Below, one piece after another: positions 53,484-62,691 of a stretch of 64,000 nucleotides of DNA. Numbering within the stretch: the stretch's first letter is position 1; every line of letters starts with the position of its first letter. Origin of the DNA: Petrocella atlantisensis (GTDB lineage: Bacteria; Bacillota; Clostridia; Lachnospirales; Vallitaleaceae). Position numbers and translations under genes: made by a program. The notes under the pieces were generated by a model. The model saw only the letters and a program-made list of their open reading frames with translations, did no database searches and had not been told where the DNA came from. The stretch covers positions 3,034,001 to 3,098,000 of the forward strand of contig NZ_LR130778.1 of assembly GCF_900538275.1 (NCBI RefSeq), in the 5' to 3' direction.

Positions 53484-54920
53484 ATGAATATTCGATTGGA
53501 TCATGTACAATACAAAACAGAAGTATTAAGCTATTTAAAGGTGTTTTATCCTTTAGAGAAGATTGAAGTCAACCAGAACCATCAACCTTTATACGAGATA
53601 ACCATAGGGTCATCTTATATAGAGGTTGTTTATTGTGGACAAGATTATTGTGGGGATGTCAGGAGGTATTATGACCTAGATAGCGAAAAGGGTTGTGAGA
53701 ACAGTGACATTATATATACGCCGAAGATAACGGTAATCCTTAAAGGTATCATTTATGATTTGTGCAGTAAGGTGACCGGTATTGTACCTGCTTGGGGCGT
53801 GTTGACAGGGATAAGACCTTCCAAATTGGCATATAAGCTCTATGACATTCATGGACAAAAAGATGCAACGGACATACTGGAAAAGAACTATAGAGTACAT
53901 CCGGATAAAGTAAAGCTTTTAATGAAAGTGGTTAAAGTGCAGAAACAATTATTGGGGGATTCCTTCTTAAAACACAGTGTTTATATTGGGATACCGTTTT
54001 GTCCAACACGTTGTAGTTATTGTTCTTTTACCTCCCATGAAATCAAGACTCAAGGGAGGGCTTATACTGAGTATGTAGATATGTTAATTCGTGAGATGGA
54101 TGCTAGAGAAGAGGCGTTTAAAGACCTACGTTCTATTTATATTGGTGGCGGAACACCTACCAGTCTTACAGAAGATGACTTTGATAAGCTTCTATGCAAG
54201 ACGAGAGCATTAATGGGTGATCAGAACATTGAGTTCACGGTTGAGGCGGGGCGTGCAGATACAATAACAGAAAAAAAACTTCTTAGCATGCGCCGATATG
54301 GTGTGAACCGGATTTCGATTAATCCACAGACGATGCAAGATGAGACCTTGACAAAGATTGGTCGAGGACATGATGTACAGACGTTTATTGACTGTGTGGA
54401 CATGGCGAGACGGCTAGGTTTTGCTCATATTAATATGGACATTATTCTAGGTTTACCTGGAGAAAAAATCTTGGATGTTGAAGATACAATCCGTAAAATC
54501 ATGAAACTTGAACCCGAAAGTCTAACCATCCATACTATGGCCCTAAAGAGAGGGGCAAGATTAATAGAGGATGAAAAGACGTATAGAAAACTAATGAATA
54601 ATCAGATTGACGGAATGCTACAAATCAGTCAAGGAATCATGAATGAGGTCGGTTATGGTGCTTATTATCTATATAGACAGAAAAATATGATTGGTAATTA
54701 TGAAAACATAGGTTACTGTAAAGAAGGTTATGGATGCACCTATAATATCCATACAATGGAAGAAAAAGAATCTATTGTGGCTTTTGGCGCAGGTGCCATA
54801 TCAAAAAAGGTGTATGGTGATAGACTAATAAGAAAAGACCATCCCAAAGATGTCAAAACATATCTAGATAACATCGATGAGATTATAGCTGCCAATAAAA
54901 TATTTTGGGAAGAAGACTAA
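53484..54920 (+). CDS. hemZ: HemZ-type radical SAM coproporphyrinogen dehydrogenase-like protein
   Basis: 478 residues. An N-terminal extension of about 150 residues precedes the radical SAM core GIPFCPTRCSYCSFTSH, with YIGGGTPTSL, SINPQTMQDETLTKIGRGH and DIILGLPGE, as in HemN/HemZ. A C-terminal GYCKEGYGCTYNIHTMEE is typical of HemZ. True haem synthesis is not certain in anaerobes, and some HemZ/HemW proteins are haem chaperones. The start at 53484 has GAGGTCA upstream and avoids overlapping the MBL gene. Confidence 0.9.
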   Translation: MNIRLDHVQYKTEVLSYLKVFYPLEKIEVNQNHQPLYEITIGSSYIEVVYCGQDYCGDVRRYYDLDSEKGCENSDIIYTPKITVILKGIIYDLCSKVTGIVPAWGVLTGIRPSKLAYKLYDIHGQKDATDILEKNYRVHPDKVKLLMKVVKVQKQLLGDSFLKHSVYIGIPFCPTRCSYCSFTSHEIKTQGRAYTEYVDMLIREMDAREEAFKDLRSIYIGGGTPTSLTEDDFDKLLCKTRALMGDQNIEFTVEAGRADTITEKKLLSMRRYGVNRISINPQTMQDETLTKIGRGHDVQTFIDCVDMARRLGFAHINMDIILGLPGEKILDVEDTIRKIMKLEPESLTIHTMALKRGARLIEDEKTYRKLMNNQIDGMLQISQGIMNEVGYGAYYLYRQKNMIGNYENIGYCKEGYGCTYNIHTMEEKESIVAFGAGAISKKVYGDRLIRKDHPKDVKTYLDNIDEIIAANKIFWEED

Positions 54921-54940
54921 GAGCACTGGCTCAATCATAC

Positions 54941-55047
54941 AAGAAAAGAAACTTCGCTTCGTTATGAGCTCTGCTCATATTTCTGAACGGTTCGAAAGGA
55001 AAGGTCCTTGATAGTTTACATAGCATTGTCTTTCCTAGAGAACAAGA
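54941..55047 (-). repeat. Interspersed repeat, copy C (inverted)
   Basis: Read on the minus strand it runs CTTGTTCTCTAGGAAAG, then CAATGCTATGTAAACTATC, then the 47-nt core (54957-55003), then an A/T-rich end. It is the most complete single unit. Internal arms GGAAAG/CTTTCC and ATGAGC/GCTCAT predict two hairpins. Confidence 0.92.
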
Positions 55048-55077
55048 AAAGGCCATCCCAAGGGATGACCTTTTCTA
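55046..55077 (+). terminator. Terminator behind repeat copy C
   Basis: AGAAAAGG-C-CATCCC (55046-55060) pairs with GGGATG-A-CCTTTTCT (55063-55077). The loop is very short. It probably ends the hemZ unit. Confidence 0.75.
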
Positions 55078-55290
55078 CACTTTAGAAGAATAAAATGTGT
55101 TAAGTAACAGAGCGAATCAGACTCTGTGTTTATGGAGGCTAAAAAATGTAGTCTAGTACTTAATGTTGTCAAGGCATTAAGTTTTAATGAATGGTAGGCT
55201 ATAAATGATAACTAATCTCATATAGATAATATCATGAATGAGAATCAATGTCAATACTATTTTTGATTTTTATTTTTTTTATAACATGAT

Positions 55291-55319
55291 TTGATATCAG
55301 AATCAGGGTATGGTACAAT
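55291..55319 (+). promoter_or_regulatory. Promoter of proA
   Basis: TTGATA (55291-55296), 17-bp spacer and TACAAT (55314-55319); start near 55326, about 39 nt before the ATG. Confidence 0.65.
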
Positions 55320-55364
55320 GATGCATATTTTCAATTCATAAAGCAGTGAAATCGAGGTGATCTT

Positions 55365-56663
55365 ATGAGCATTATAAATGCAGCAAAAGAAGCAAAAGCA
55401 GCTTCCGTTTTAATGGCTACTGCTAATGAAACACTAAAAAACAAGGCACTACTAGCGATTGCAGAAGCATTAGAGGCCAACAAGTATGCCATCATAGAAG
55501 CCAATGATGCTGATGTGAAACGATCTGAGGAAGAAAATCTATCAAAGCCTTTACTAAAACGTCTAAAATTTGATGAAAACAAGATTAATGATGTGATTGA
55601 AGGTCTTAAGAGCTTAATTGGGCTTAAGGAACCGGTTGGTGTGACACATTTTTCAAGAGAATTAGATCAGGGTCTGGAATTGTATCAAGTCAGTTGCCCA
55701 ATTGGTGTGATTGGTGTCATATTTGAATCTAGGCCGGATGCCTTTGTACAAATATCCGCACTATGTCTAAAAAGTGGAAACTCTGTATTGTTAAAAGGTG
55801 GTTCGGAAGCAGCTCTAACCAATAAGGTTCTATCCAACATCATTAAGAAGGCAACAACAAAAGTAGGCTTACCAAAGGGTTGGATTGGTTTGTTAGAATC
55901 TCGGGAAGATGTTTCAGCCATGTTAAAGATGGATGAGGAAATAGATCTTATTATACCAAGAGGATCTAATGAATTTGTCCGTTATATTATGGATCACTCC
56001 AGAATACCTGTACTTGGTCATGCAGATGGGATATGTCATACTTATGTAGATCAGTATGCAGATCTTGATATGGCCGTTGATGTGATTCTGGATGCCAAAA
56101 CACAGTATGTTGCTGTTTGTAATGCTACGGAGACTTTGTTGGTACACGAGGCAGTTGCAGCATCTTTACTACCTAGATTGGATGTTGTTTTTAAGCAAAA
56201 AGAAGTAATCGTTAATGGTTGTGACCGAACAAGGCTATATATGGAGGCTAAACCGGCTACAGAAGCCACCTGGGGAAATGAATATCTGGATTACGAGATA
56301 TCTGTCAAGGTGGTGGATGATCTGGATGCGGCTATCGCACATATTAACCGATTTGGATCAGGGCATACAGATGCTATTATTACGGGAAACCAAGAATCAG
56401 CTCTCAAATTTATGGACCATGTAGACACTGGGAATGCTTTTTGGAATTGCTCGACCAGATTCAGTGATGGTTTCAGATATGGTTTTGGAGCAGAGGTTGG
56501 CGTTAGTACCAATAAGATTCATGCCAGAGGACCGGTTGGTTTAGAAGGGTTACTTATATATAAATACAAAGTCATAGGGCAGGGACACATAGCCGGAGAC
56601 TATGCAAGCGGAAAAAAAACATTTACCCATAAGAACTTAGACAAAAAATTTATGGATGTATAG
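55365..56663 (+). CDS. proA: Glutamate-5-semialdehyde dehydrogenase
   Basis: Second enzyme of proline synthesis: NADPH reduces gamma-glutamyl phosphate. 432 residues, slightly longer than the usual ~415. Visible are the conserved PIGVIGVIFESRPDAFVQ, KSGNSVLLKGGSEA, the catalytic Cys in VAVCNATETLLVH and FGFGAEVGVST-like GFGAEVGVSTNKIHARGPVG. AGGTGAT precedes the ATG. proB, its usual neighbour, is not in the window. Confidence 0.96.
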   Translation: MSIINAAKEAKAASVLMATANETLKNKALLAIAEALEANKYAIIEANDADVKRSEEENLSKPLLKRLKFDENKINDVIEGLKSLIGLKEPVGVTHFSRELDQGLELYQVSCPIGVIGVIFESRPDAFVQISALCLKSGNSVLLKGGSEAALTNKVLSNIIKKATTKVGLPKGWIGLLESREDVSAMLKMDEEIDLIIPRGSNEFVRYIMDHSRIPVLGHADGICHTYVDQYADLDMAVDVILDAKTQYVAVCNATETLLVHEAVAASLLPRLDVVFKQKEVIVNGCDRTRLYMEAKPATEATWGNEYLDYEISVKVVDDLDAAIAHINRFGSGHTDAIITGNQESALKFMDHVDTGNAFWNCSTRFSDGFRYGFGAEVGVSTNKIHARGPVGLEGLLIYKYKVIGQGHIAGDYASGKKTFTHKNLDKKFMDV

Positions 56664-56719
56664 GTGCACATTTGCAAGGGTTTAAGACCATCACTATGAC
56701 ACGAAAGTATAAAAATAAC

Positions 56720-56748
56720 TTGACAAAAACAAGTCTACTCATTAGAAT
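56720..56748 (+). promoter_or_regulatory. Promoter of the hisS-aspS operon
   Basis: TTGACA (56720-56725), 17-bp spacer and TAGAAT (56743-56748). The T-box leader starts just downstream. Confidence 0.85.
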
Positions 56749-56754
56749 AAAGTA

Positions 56755-57014
56755 AATCATGAACAAATCGTTGATAAGGAAAAGTAGAATAAAGTCCCTC
56801 AGGATAAGGGAGAAAAGCCGAGACTGAAAGCTTTTTACTGATACCTATTTGAAAGACACCTTTGAGTGATTGAGCGAAAGCTTTGTTAGTAGCTTAATCC
56901 GGCTGGTCATCGTTATAAGACCATTGAGTGGAGAGCAATCTCTATTAGGGTGGTACCGCGGGTTAATAACTCGTCCCTGACAACATATGTCAGAGACGGG
57001 TTTTTTGTTTTTTT
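56755..57014 (+). ncRNA. T-box leader of hisS-aspS
   Basis: tRNA-sensing riboswitch. The invariant T-box sequence AGGGTGGTACCGCG lies at 56947-56960 and a terminator hairpin at 56972-57014. Stem I is visible: AATC...AAGG near 56767-56783 pairs with CCTT...GATT near 56859-56870. Its internal loop has AGTA on the 5' side (from 56785) and GAAAGACA on the 3' side (56851-56858). Uncharged tRNA pairs with the specifier and stabilises the antiterminator, switching on the synthetases. The specifier region reads GACAC: GAC (Asp, 56855-56857) is wholly in the loop, while CAC (His, 56857-56859) would use a base of the helix. Confidence 0.93.
56972..57014 (+). terminator. Regulated terminator of the T-box
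   Basis: CGTCCCTGACA (56972-56982) pairs with TGTCAGAGACG (56988-56998) with one mismatch, followed by TTTTTTG. It competes with the antiterminator built on the T-box sequence. Confidence 0.9.
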
Positions 57015-57058
57015 GGAAAGTCTATAAAGACATAAGATAGTAGGATTGGAGGATTCAA

Positions 57059-58315
57059 ATGATTACTCAAATGCCAAGAGGCACCAAAGACTGGTTCGGA
57101 GAAGAAATGGTTAATCGTACCCGTTTGGAAGAAATAGTACGTGAGATTTGTGTACAGTTTAATATTAAAGAAATCTCAACCCCTGTCTTTGAACATACAG
57201 ATTTATTTTTAAGAGGTGTAGGTGAAACAACAGATGTAGTTCAAAAAGAAATGTATACCTTTATGGACAAAGGTGATAGAAGCATAACCTTGAAACCAGA
57301 GGGGACTGCCGGAGTGGTAAGAAGTTTTCTGGAACAAAAGATGTTCAATGAAGTTCAACCAACCAAACTGTTTTACATTACGCCTGCATTTCGTTATGAG
57401 AAACCACAAGCAGGAAGGCTCAGACAACATCACCAGTTTGGCGTAGAAGTATTTGGAGCGCCGGGACCGTTGGCTGAGATTGAAGTCATTACAGTACTGA
57501 GAACTTTATTTGATCGAATAGGGATTCAAAAAGCGAAACTACATATTAATAGTATTGGCTGTGGTACTTGCCGGCTAGACTATAATTCAGCTCTTATGGC
57601 ATATTTGAATCAACACAAAGAAGGTCTTTGCGGAACATGTAAAGAACGCATGGAAAAGAACCCATTACGCATCATTGATTGTAAAGTGCCGGGCTGTAAA
57701 GAAATCGTTAAAGATGCACCAAGAACCATTGATTATCTGGATGAAGACTGTCAGGTACATTTTAACACTTTGAAAAAATGGCTGGATGCCCTTCAGATTC
57801 CATATGAAGTAGATACAGATATTGTAAGAGGACTGGATTATTATACCAAAACCGTATTTGAATTTATCGATCAAGATGGTATGACCATTTGTGGTGGTGG
57901 CAGATATGATAAATTGGTTCAAGAGATAGATGGGAAGATTGATATGCCGGCCGTTGGCTTTGGTATAGGCATAGAACGTCTGTTACTTGCTTTAAAAAAA
58001 GAGGATGTTATATTAGCGAAAGCACCGGACATCGATCTATATGTGGGCATTTTGGGAGAAGAAGTTACAGCAAAAGCTTATGAGATTGTAACGCATCTTC
58101 GTCGTTCAGGCTTAGTCATTGAAACAGACTATCTTGGTAAAAGTGTTAAGGCACAGATGAAATATGCCAATAAAATCGGCGCACTTAAAACAATCATCAT
58201 TGGAGAAAATGAGCTCAAAACAAATCTGGTACAAGTCAAGGACATGGAAACTGGCGAAACAACTGAAGTGAAACTAAGTGATATATTAACCTGGTTTACA
58301 GGTGAAAAGGCATAG
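57059..58315 (+). CDS. hisS: Histidyl-tRNA synthetase
   Basis: Class II synthetase, 418 residues. Motif 1 region [20 protein letters not shown], motif 2 [20 protein letters not shown], the His-binding loop [12 protein letters not shown] and motif 3 [14 protein letters not shown] are seen, followed by the C-terminal anticodon-binding domain. TTGGAGG precedes the ATG. aspS begins 11 bp after its stop, and both lie under the T-box. Confidence 0.97.
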   Translation: MITQMPRGTKDWFGEEMVNRTRLEEIVREICVQFNIKEISTPVFEHTDLFLRGVGETTDVVQKEMYTFMDKGDRSITLKPEGTAGVVRSFLEQKMFNEVQPTKLFYITPAFRYEKPQAGRLRQHHQFGVEVFGAPGPLAEIEVITVLRTLFDRIGIQKAKLHINSIGCGTCRLDYNSALMAYLNQHKEGLCGTCKERMEKNPLRIIDCKVPGCKEIVKDAPRTIDYLDEDCQVHFNTLKKWLDALQIPYEVDTDIVRGLDYYTKTVFEFIDQDGMTICGGGRYDKLVQEIDGKIDMPAVGFGIGIERLLLALKKEDVILAKAPDIDLYVGILGEEVTAKAYEIVTHLRRSGLVIETDYLGKSVKAQMKYANKIGALKTIIIGENELKTNLVQVKDMETGETTEVKLSDILTWFTGEKA

Positions 58316-58326
58316 GAGGCAATAAA

Positions 58327-60126
58327 ATGAGTTTTAGTGAATCGATGACGGGTATGAAACGTACCCATATGTGTACAGCATTAACAGAGGAACATATTGA
58401 TGAAAATGTAACCATTATGGGTTGGGTTCAAAAAAGACGCGACCTTGGCGGCGTCATCTTTCTAGATGTAAGAGATAGAACCGGTTTGCTTCAAGTGGTC
58501 GTGGACATTAGTTCTATTGGTGACGAAGGCTTCAAGAAATCCGAGAAAATTCGTACGGAATTCGTTATAGCTGTAAAAGGCCTAGTCGAAAAGCGAACAG
58601 AAGAGACCATTAACACCAACCTGCAAACAGGAACCATTGAAGTAAGAGCTATGGAACTTAGAATCTTATCAGATGCTGAGACACCACCTTTTCAGATTGA
58701 GGAAAACAGCAGTGTGCGAGAAGACTTGAGACTGAAGTACAGATATTTGGATCTAAGAAGACCGGATCTACAAAAAAAATTAATGCTTAGAAGCAAGTTG
58801 ACAGAAGTGGTTAGAAGCTTTATGAGTGAAGAAGGTTTCGTTGACCTAGAAACACCAATGCTTACAAAATCAACACCGGAAGGCGCAAGAGATTACCTTG
58901 TACCTAGTCGTGTGAATCCGGGTAATTTTTATGCCTTACCTCAGTCCCCACAGATATTTAAACAATTGTTGATGCTGTCCGGGTTTGACAAGTATTATCA
59001 GATTGTAAAATGTTTTAGAGACGAGGACCTTCGAGCAGACCGTCAACCTGAATTCACTCAGATTGACATTGAGATGTCTTTTGTTGATGAAGACGATGTT
59101 ATGAATATGAATGAAAGATTGTTAGCCAAGATGTTTAAAGAAGTAATGGATGTTGATATTGCTTTACCGATTAAAAGATTGACCTATCAAGAAGCCATGG
59201 ACCGATTTGGTTCTGATAAACCGGACTTAAGATTTGGTATGGAACTTGTAAATATCTCGGATATTGTAAAAGATTCTGATTTCAAAGTTTTTAGTGGAGC
59301 GGTAGCAAACGGTGGAAGTGTTCGTGGTATCAATGCAAAAACCTGTGGTGATATGCCAAGACGACAAATCGATGCCCTAGGTGAAGCGGCTGTTAGTTAT
59401 GGCGCGAAAGGCATGGCCTGGATTGCCATTAATGAAGACGGTACATATAAGTCTGCTATTACTAAATTTTTGTCAGAGGAAATAGTTGAAGCCATGGTTG
59501 CAGCACTTGAAGGACAACCGGGAGATTTACTGCTATTTTGTGCAGATAAAAATGAAGTGGTTTACAATACCCTTGGGAATTTAAGATTGGATATTGCCAA
59601 GCGTTTAGACTTACTTAAGAAAGATGTGTTTGATTTTGTATGGGTAACAGATTTTCCTTTGGTGGAATGGAATCCGGAACAAAAACGCTACACAGCAATG
59701 CATCATATGTTTACGATGCCAAAAGAAGAAGATATGGAACTGATGACCACGGATATTTCAAAAGTGCGATCAAGAGCCTATGACATTTGTTTAAATGGTA
59801 ATGAGATTGGTGGAGGATCACTTCGAATTCATCAAAGAGAAGTACAAGAACGTGTTTTTGAGGCACTTGGTTTTTCGGAAGAAGATGCTTATGATCGTTT
59901 CGGATTCTTATTAGACGCTTTTAGATACGGTGTACCACCACATGGTGGATTAGCCTATGGACTTGATCGAATTGCTATGCTTATGACCGGATCAGATAGC
60001 ATCAGAGATGTTATTGCTTTTCCAAAAGTGAAGGATGCATCTTGTCCAATGACATCAGCACCAGGCGTTGTTGAAGAGAAACAACTTGAAGAACTTGCCA
60101 TTCGTATTGATAAAATAGAATTATAG
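58327..60126 (+). CDS. aspS: Aspartyl-tRNA synthetase
   Basis: Class II synthetase of bacterial type, 599 residues. An N-terminal OB-fold anticodon domain (VTIMGWVQKRRDLGGVIFLDVRD) precedes motif 2 KCFRDEDLRADRQPEFTQID, the bacterial GAD insertion (about 300-415) and motif 3 GGLAYGLDRIAMLMTG. AGGAGG precedes the ATG. The C-terminus FPKVKDASCPMTSAPG has a small variation from the usual FPKTQ. Confidence 0.97.
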   Translation: MSFSESMTGMKRTHMCTALTEEHIDENVTIMGWVQKRRDLGGVIFLDVRDRTGLLQVVVDISSIGDEGFKKSEKIRTEFVIAVKGLVEKRTEETINTNLQTGTIEVRAMELRILSDAETPPFQIEENSSVREDLRLKYRYLDLRRPDLQKKLMLRSKLTEVVRSFMSEEGFVDLETPMLTKSTPEGARDYLVPSRVNPGNFYALPQSPQIFKQLLMLSGFDKYYQIVKCFRDEDLRADRQPEFTQIDIEMSFVDEDDVMNMNERLLAKMFKEVMDVDIALPIKRLTYQEAMDRFGSDKPDLRFGMELVNISDIVKDSDFKVFSGAVANGGSVRGINAKTCGDMPRRQIDALGEAAVSYGAKGMAWIAINEDGTYKSAITKFLSEEIVEAMVAALEGQPGDLLLFCADKNEVVYNTLGNLRLDIAKRLDLLKKDVFDFVWVTDFPLVEWNPEQKRYTAMHHMFTMPKEEDMELMTTDISKVRSRAYDICLNGNEIGGGSLRIHQREVQERVFEALGFSEEDAYDRFGFLLDAFRYGVPPHGGLAYGLDRIAMLMTGSDSIRDVIAFPKVKDASCPMTSAPGVVEEKQLEELAIRIDKIEL

Positions 60127-60135
60127 CCATCAAAT

Positions 60136-60166
60136 AAAGGACCGTCATTGACGGTCCTTTATTTTC
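60136..60166. terminator. Terminator of hisS-aspS, bidirectional
   Basis: AAAGGACCGTCA and TGACGGTCCTTT are perfect complements around a single base and are followed by ATTTTCT. The mirror side is A-rich, so it may also serve the convergent cold-shock gene. Confidence 0.9.
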
Positions 60167-60238
60167 TCGGAGAAATGTCTAATACGCTAAGCGTAAGGAA
60201 CGTTCCTCCCTTTTTATGGTGTTTTGAAAACTGAGTAA

Positions 60239-60439
60239 CTAGTTTTTTGTAACGTTCGCTGCTTGAGGTCCTTTTGCACCGGTTGTGATTTCGAAAGCAA
60301 CAGAATCGCCTTCTTCAAGTACTTTGAATCCATCAGATTGGATCGCAGAAAAATGACAGAAAACATCTTCACCGCTATCAGTAGAAATAAAACCAAAGCC
60401 TTTTTTTGCATCAAACCATTTTACAGTACCGTTTTGCAT
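60239..60439 (-). CDS. Cold-shock-domain RNA chaperone
   Basis: 66 residues, a single cold-shock domain. The RNA-binding motifs are KGFGFI (RNP1) and DVFCHF (RNP2), with [12 protein letters not shown] at the start. It melts RNA secondary structure. TAGGAGGAT precedes the ATG. Its predicted promoter at 60589-60617 implies a leader of roughly 140 nt, as in temperature-regulated csp mRNAs of other bacteria. Confidence 0.95.
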   Translation of the reverse strand: MQNGTVKWFDAKKGFGFISTDSGEDVFCHFSAIQSDGFKVLEEGDSVAFEITTGAKGPQAANVTKN

Positions 60440-60588
60440 GTGTTATCCTCCTAGAAAATATTGGTGTTGAACAATAGAACATCTTTGTAAACATTGTTTA
60501 ATATTTCTCTAGTCCGTAAAACCCATCCACGATACCAAGAATTTATAAAATCAAATATCTACGATGCACATAGATCAACTGCAATATT

Positions 60589-60617
60589 AGAATATCATAG
60601 GATACTGTATTAGTCAA
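60589..60617 (-). promoter_or_regulatory. Promoter of the cold-shock gene
   Basis: On the minus strand: TTGACT (60612-60617), 17-bp spacer and TATTCT (60589-60594). Confidence 0.65.
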
Positions 60618-60760
60618 TAATATTCAGATACACATTTGGTGAAAATGCCATATTTATACATGAATTATTATCATATTTAGTCGTTTTTACAAGAGGAAAA
60701 AGATACTATTGAAGGAATAATTGTAAGTATATATACAATAGGGTATAAGGGTGATATATA

Positions 60761-60885
60761 ATTTTAACGATAAAAAAAGATGAGCAGATTGCAAGGAAAA
60801 AACAGTCTGAAAATATAAAGTGACAAAATTCAAGGTTTTTCATTGAGGTTAATTGAAAAACAAACTATTTTAACGATAAAAAAGA
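60761..60885. promoter_or_regulatory. Repeated dyads upstream of the HTH regulator
   Basis: ATTTTAACGATAAAAAA(A)GA occurs at 60761-60780 and 60867-60885. Its core TTTTAACGATAAAA is a near-palindrome with one mismatched pair. The downstream copy lies about 90 bp before the regulator gene, which suggests autoregulation. Confidence 0.55.
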
Positions 60886-60971
60886 CACTAATAAAATAGA
60901 CATAAGCGTGACTTTATGGTATCCTTTATAAGGATGACAAGACATAATACTAAAAGTGAAGAGGTTTGAAT

Positions 60972-61538
60972 ATGAATGCCATAAGACAGATAGAAACAGA
61001 CGACGAGATTAAGATTTTTTCGGACCCATACAGAATGAAAATAATTAATGCATATATAAAAGCCAGAAAACCTTTAACGGTTAAAGGGGTGGCAGATATT
61101 ATGGGTGAAGTACCTGCAAAAGTACATTATCATGTAAAAAAACTATTATCCATCGATATCCTAGTTCTCGATCATACAGAAGTTATTAACGGCATTACAG
61201 CCAAATACTATAAGTTGACAACCGAGCAATTCAAGGTGTCCTATCAGAATGTAAATAATCATGAAGCTTTATTTGATTCAACAACCAACATGATTCTTAG
61301 TGTTGTAGATGAGTTTAAAGAAGACATCATGAAAGGTGCAAAATATCTAAAACAAGTCCATGAAAGAAAAGATGAATCCAGAAATGGTTATATTGATAAA
61401 GAAGAGATCTATTTAAATGAAAAAGAATACTTTGCTTTTGCAGAAGAGATGCGAGCCTTGATTGAGAGATATCAAATTGAAGGTGATCAAAAAGCGGTCT
61501 ACAATATTTTCACAGGTTGGTTCAAAAAATACTGGTAG
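60972..61538 (+). CDS. ArsR-like helix-turn-helix regulator
   Basis: 188 residues. The N-terminal winged HTH (FSDPYRMKIINAYIKARKPL, then VADIMGEVPAKVHYHVKKLLSI) is of the ArsR/HTH_20 type. The C-terminal half is a helical domain with charged segments (EKEYFAFAEEMRALIERYQI) as in dimerising regulators of the same group. The ATG at 60972 has GAAGAGG upstream; a TTG at 60966 is less likely. No metal-binding Cys pair is seen, so a metal sensor is unlikely. Ligand unknown. Confidence 0.85.
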   Translation: MNAIRQIETDDEIKIFSDPYRMKIINAYIKARKPLTVKGVADIMGEVPAKVHYHVKKLLSIDILVLDHTEVINGITAKYYKLTTEQFKVSYQNVNNHEALFDSTTNMILSVVDEFKEDIMKGAKYLKQVHERKDESRNGYIDKEEIYLNEKEYFAFAEEMRALIERYQIEGDQKAVYNIFTGWFKKYW

Positions 61539-61571
61539 TATTAAAATACCAGATAAAAACGACAGCATAAT

Positions 61572-61609
61572 AAAAAGGTACTATCCATAATAGCGGATAA
61601 TACCTTTTT
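61572..61609. terminator. Terminator between regulator and mscS
   Basis: AAAAAGGTA-C-TATCC pairs with GGATA-A-TACCTTTTT. It separates convergent genes and has T runs on both sides. Confidence 0.85.
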
Positions 61610-61649
61610 GTCATTGATGAATGTGCTCATCTCAGACAAAGTCTTACAA

Positions 61650-62471
61650 TCAGCCTTGTGTTTTATCAAAATGCACATCCATTTGTGGAAACGGAATGCT
61701 AATATTATTTTCATCGAATGCCAATTTGACTTGAGTCATCAAATCATAATGTACCGTCCACATATCGGAGGTATTACACCATGAGCGTGTTTGGAAAACC
61801 AATGCACTATCACCATGTTCGGCAAGTTTAATAAAAGGAGCCGGATCTTCATGAATAAGTGGGTGGCTACTTATGACGGATTCAAGGACTTGGGCAACCA
61901 GTTTAATATCAGCGTCATAACCAACACCAAAAGCAATATCTACACGACGGGTTGGTTTTTCAGTATAGTTAATCACACTGGCATTGGACAATTGGCCGTT
62001 GGGAATGGTGATGACTTTGTTATCAATGGTAATTAAGACAGTGTTAAAAACATGAATGGCTTCTACAGTTCCTTTATGACTGAGCGTCTCAACAAAATCA
62101 CCAACTTTAAAAGGTCGTAGCGTTAGTATCAAGAAGCCGCCGGCAAAATTAGATAAAGCGCCTTGAAAAGCTAGACCGATAGCCAAACTGGCAGCACCTA
62201 GGACAGCAACCAAGGAGGTGGCTTCACCCGCCATGTTAATTACGCTTACGATTAAGATGACTTTTAACGAGATCGAGGATAGAGATATTATAAATGGTTT
62301 CAAGGTGGCATCGATTTTACTGTGTTGAAGGACTTTTTTTAAGATTTTCAGAACCCATCCTATAGCAATCCAACCGATAACAAGCACGATAATAGCAAAT
62401 ACGACTTTATTGATGGTATCACCAAGGGCGCCCTGAAAGTTAATTTTGATGTTGTTTATAATTGTTTCCAT
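61650..62471 (-). CDS. mscS: Small-conductance mechanosensitive channel MscS
   Basis: 273 residues, three helices and a cytoplasmic vestibule. The pore helix is visible as VAVLGAASLAIGLAFQGALS followed by NFAGGFLIL, and the beta domain as RPFKVGDFVETLSHKGTVEA. It releases solutes on osmotic downshock. AAAGGAGAT precedes the ATG. Confidence 0.95.
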   Translation of the reverse strand: METIINNIKINFQGALGDTINKVVFAIIVLVIGWIAIGWVLKILKKVLQHSKIDATLKPFIISLSSISLKVILIVSVINMAGEATSLVAVLGAASLAIGLAFQGALSNFAGGFLILTLRPFKVGDFVETLSHKGTVEAIHVFNTVLITIDNKVITIPNGQLSNASVINYTEKPTRRVDIAFGVGYDADIKLVAQVLESVISSHPLIHEDPAPFIKLAEHGDSALVFQTRSWCNTSDMWTVHYDLMTQVKLAFDENNISIPFPQMDVHFDKTQG

Positions 62472-62691
62472 AGTGAAAATCTCCTTTACATTAATGAGAC
62501 CACTTAACTAACTGAAAGCGGGTTAGTATGGTGGTTTATTTTTTTCTCCTATTAGTTTAACATAAGTCGTTATAAAATGGAAAGAATCCGTGAATTTCTT
62601 CTAGCACATTGAACCCCTCTGTGATATGATGGTTTTAAAAATATGCTGAGTTCATGACATAATTAAGCTCTGGACAAAATTAGGAGGTATT

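Larger units (their letters stand above)
54921..55364. other. Intergenic region with repeat copy C
   Basis: It contains the inverted repeat copy C, a strong terminator and the proA promoter. Between them (55080-55290), CAGAG/CTCTG arms and an A+T-rich stretch are present. A 21-codon frame starting at about 55131 follows GTTT but has no family and no good ribosome site. Confidence 0.6.
60440..60971. other. Divergent region between csp and the HTH regulator
   Basis: No gene. Minus side: csp leader (60440 to about 60582) and its promoter. Plus side: an A+T-rich region with two copies of a dyad motif (60761-60780 and 60867-60885) before the regulator. A palindrome-poor stretch of 60620-60760 shows nothing else. 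Confidence 0.65.

Noticed and set aside
54941-55047. Insertion sequence
   Set aside because: No transposase frame and a length of about 100 bp; at most a non-autonomous or RNA-like repeat.
55131-55197. Short frame before proA as a leader peptide
   Set aside because: No ribosome site, no run of proline codons and no attenuator next to it.
55205-55260. Fur-box-like A+T-rich stretch before proA
   Set aside because: Only loosely resembles the 7-1-7 motif, and proA is not a typical iron-regulated gene.
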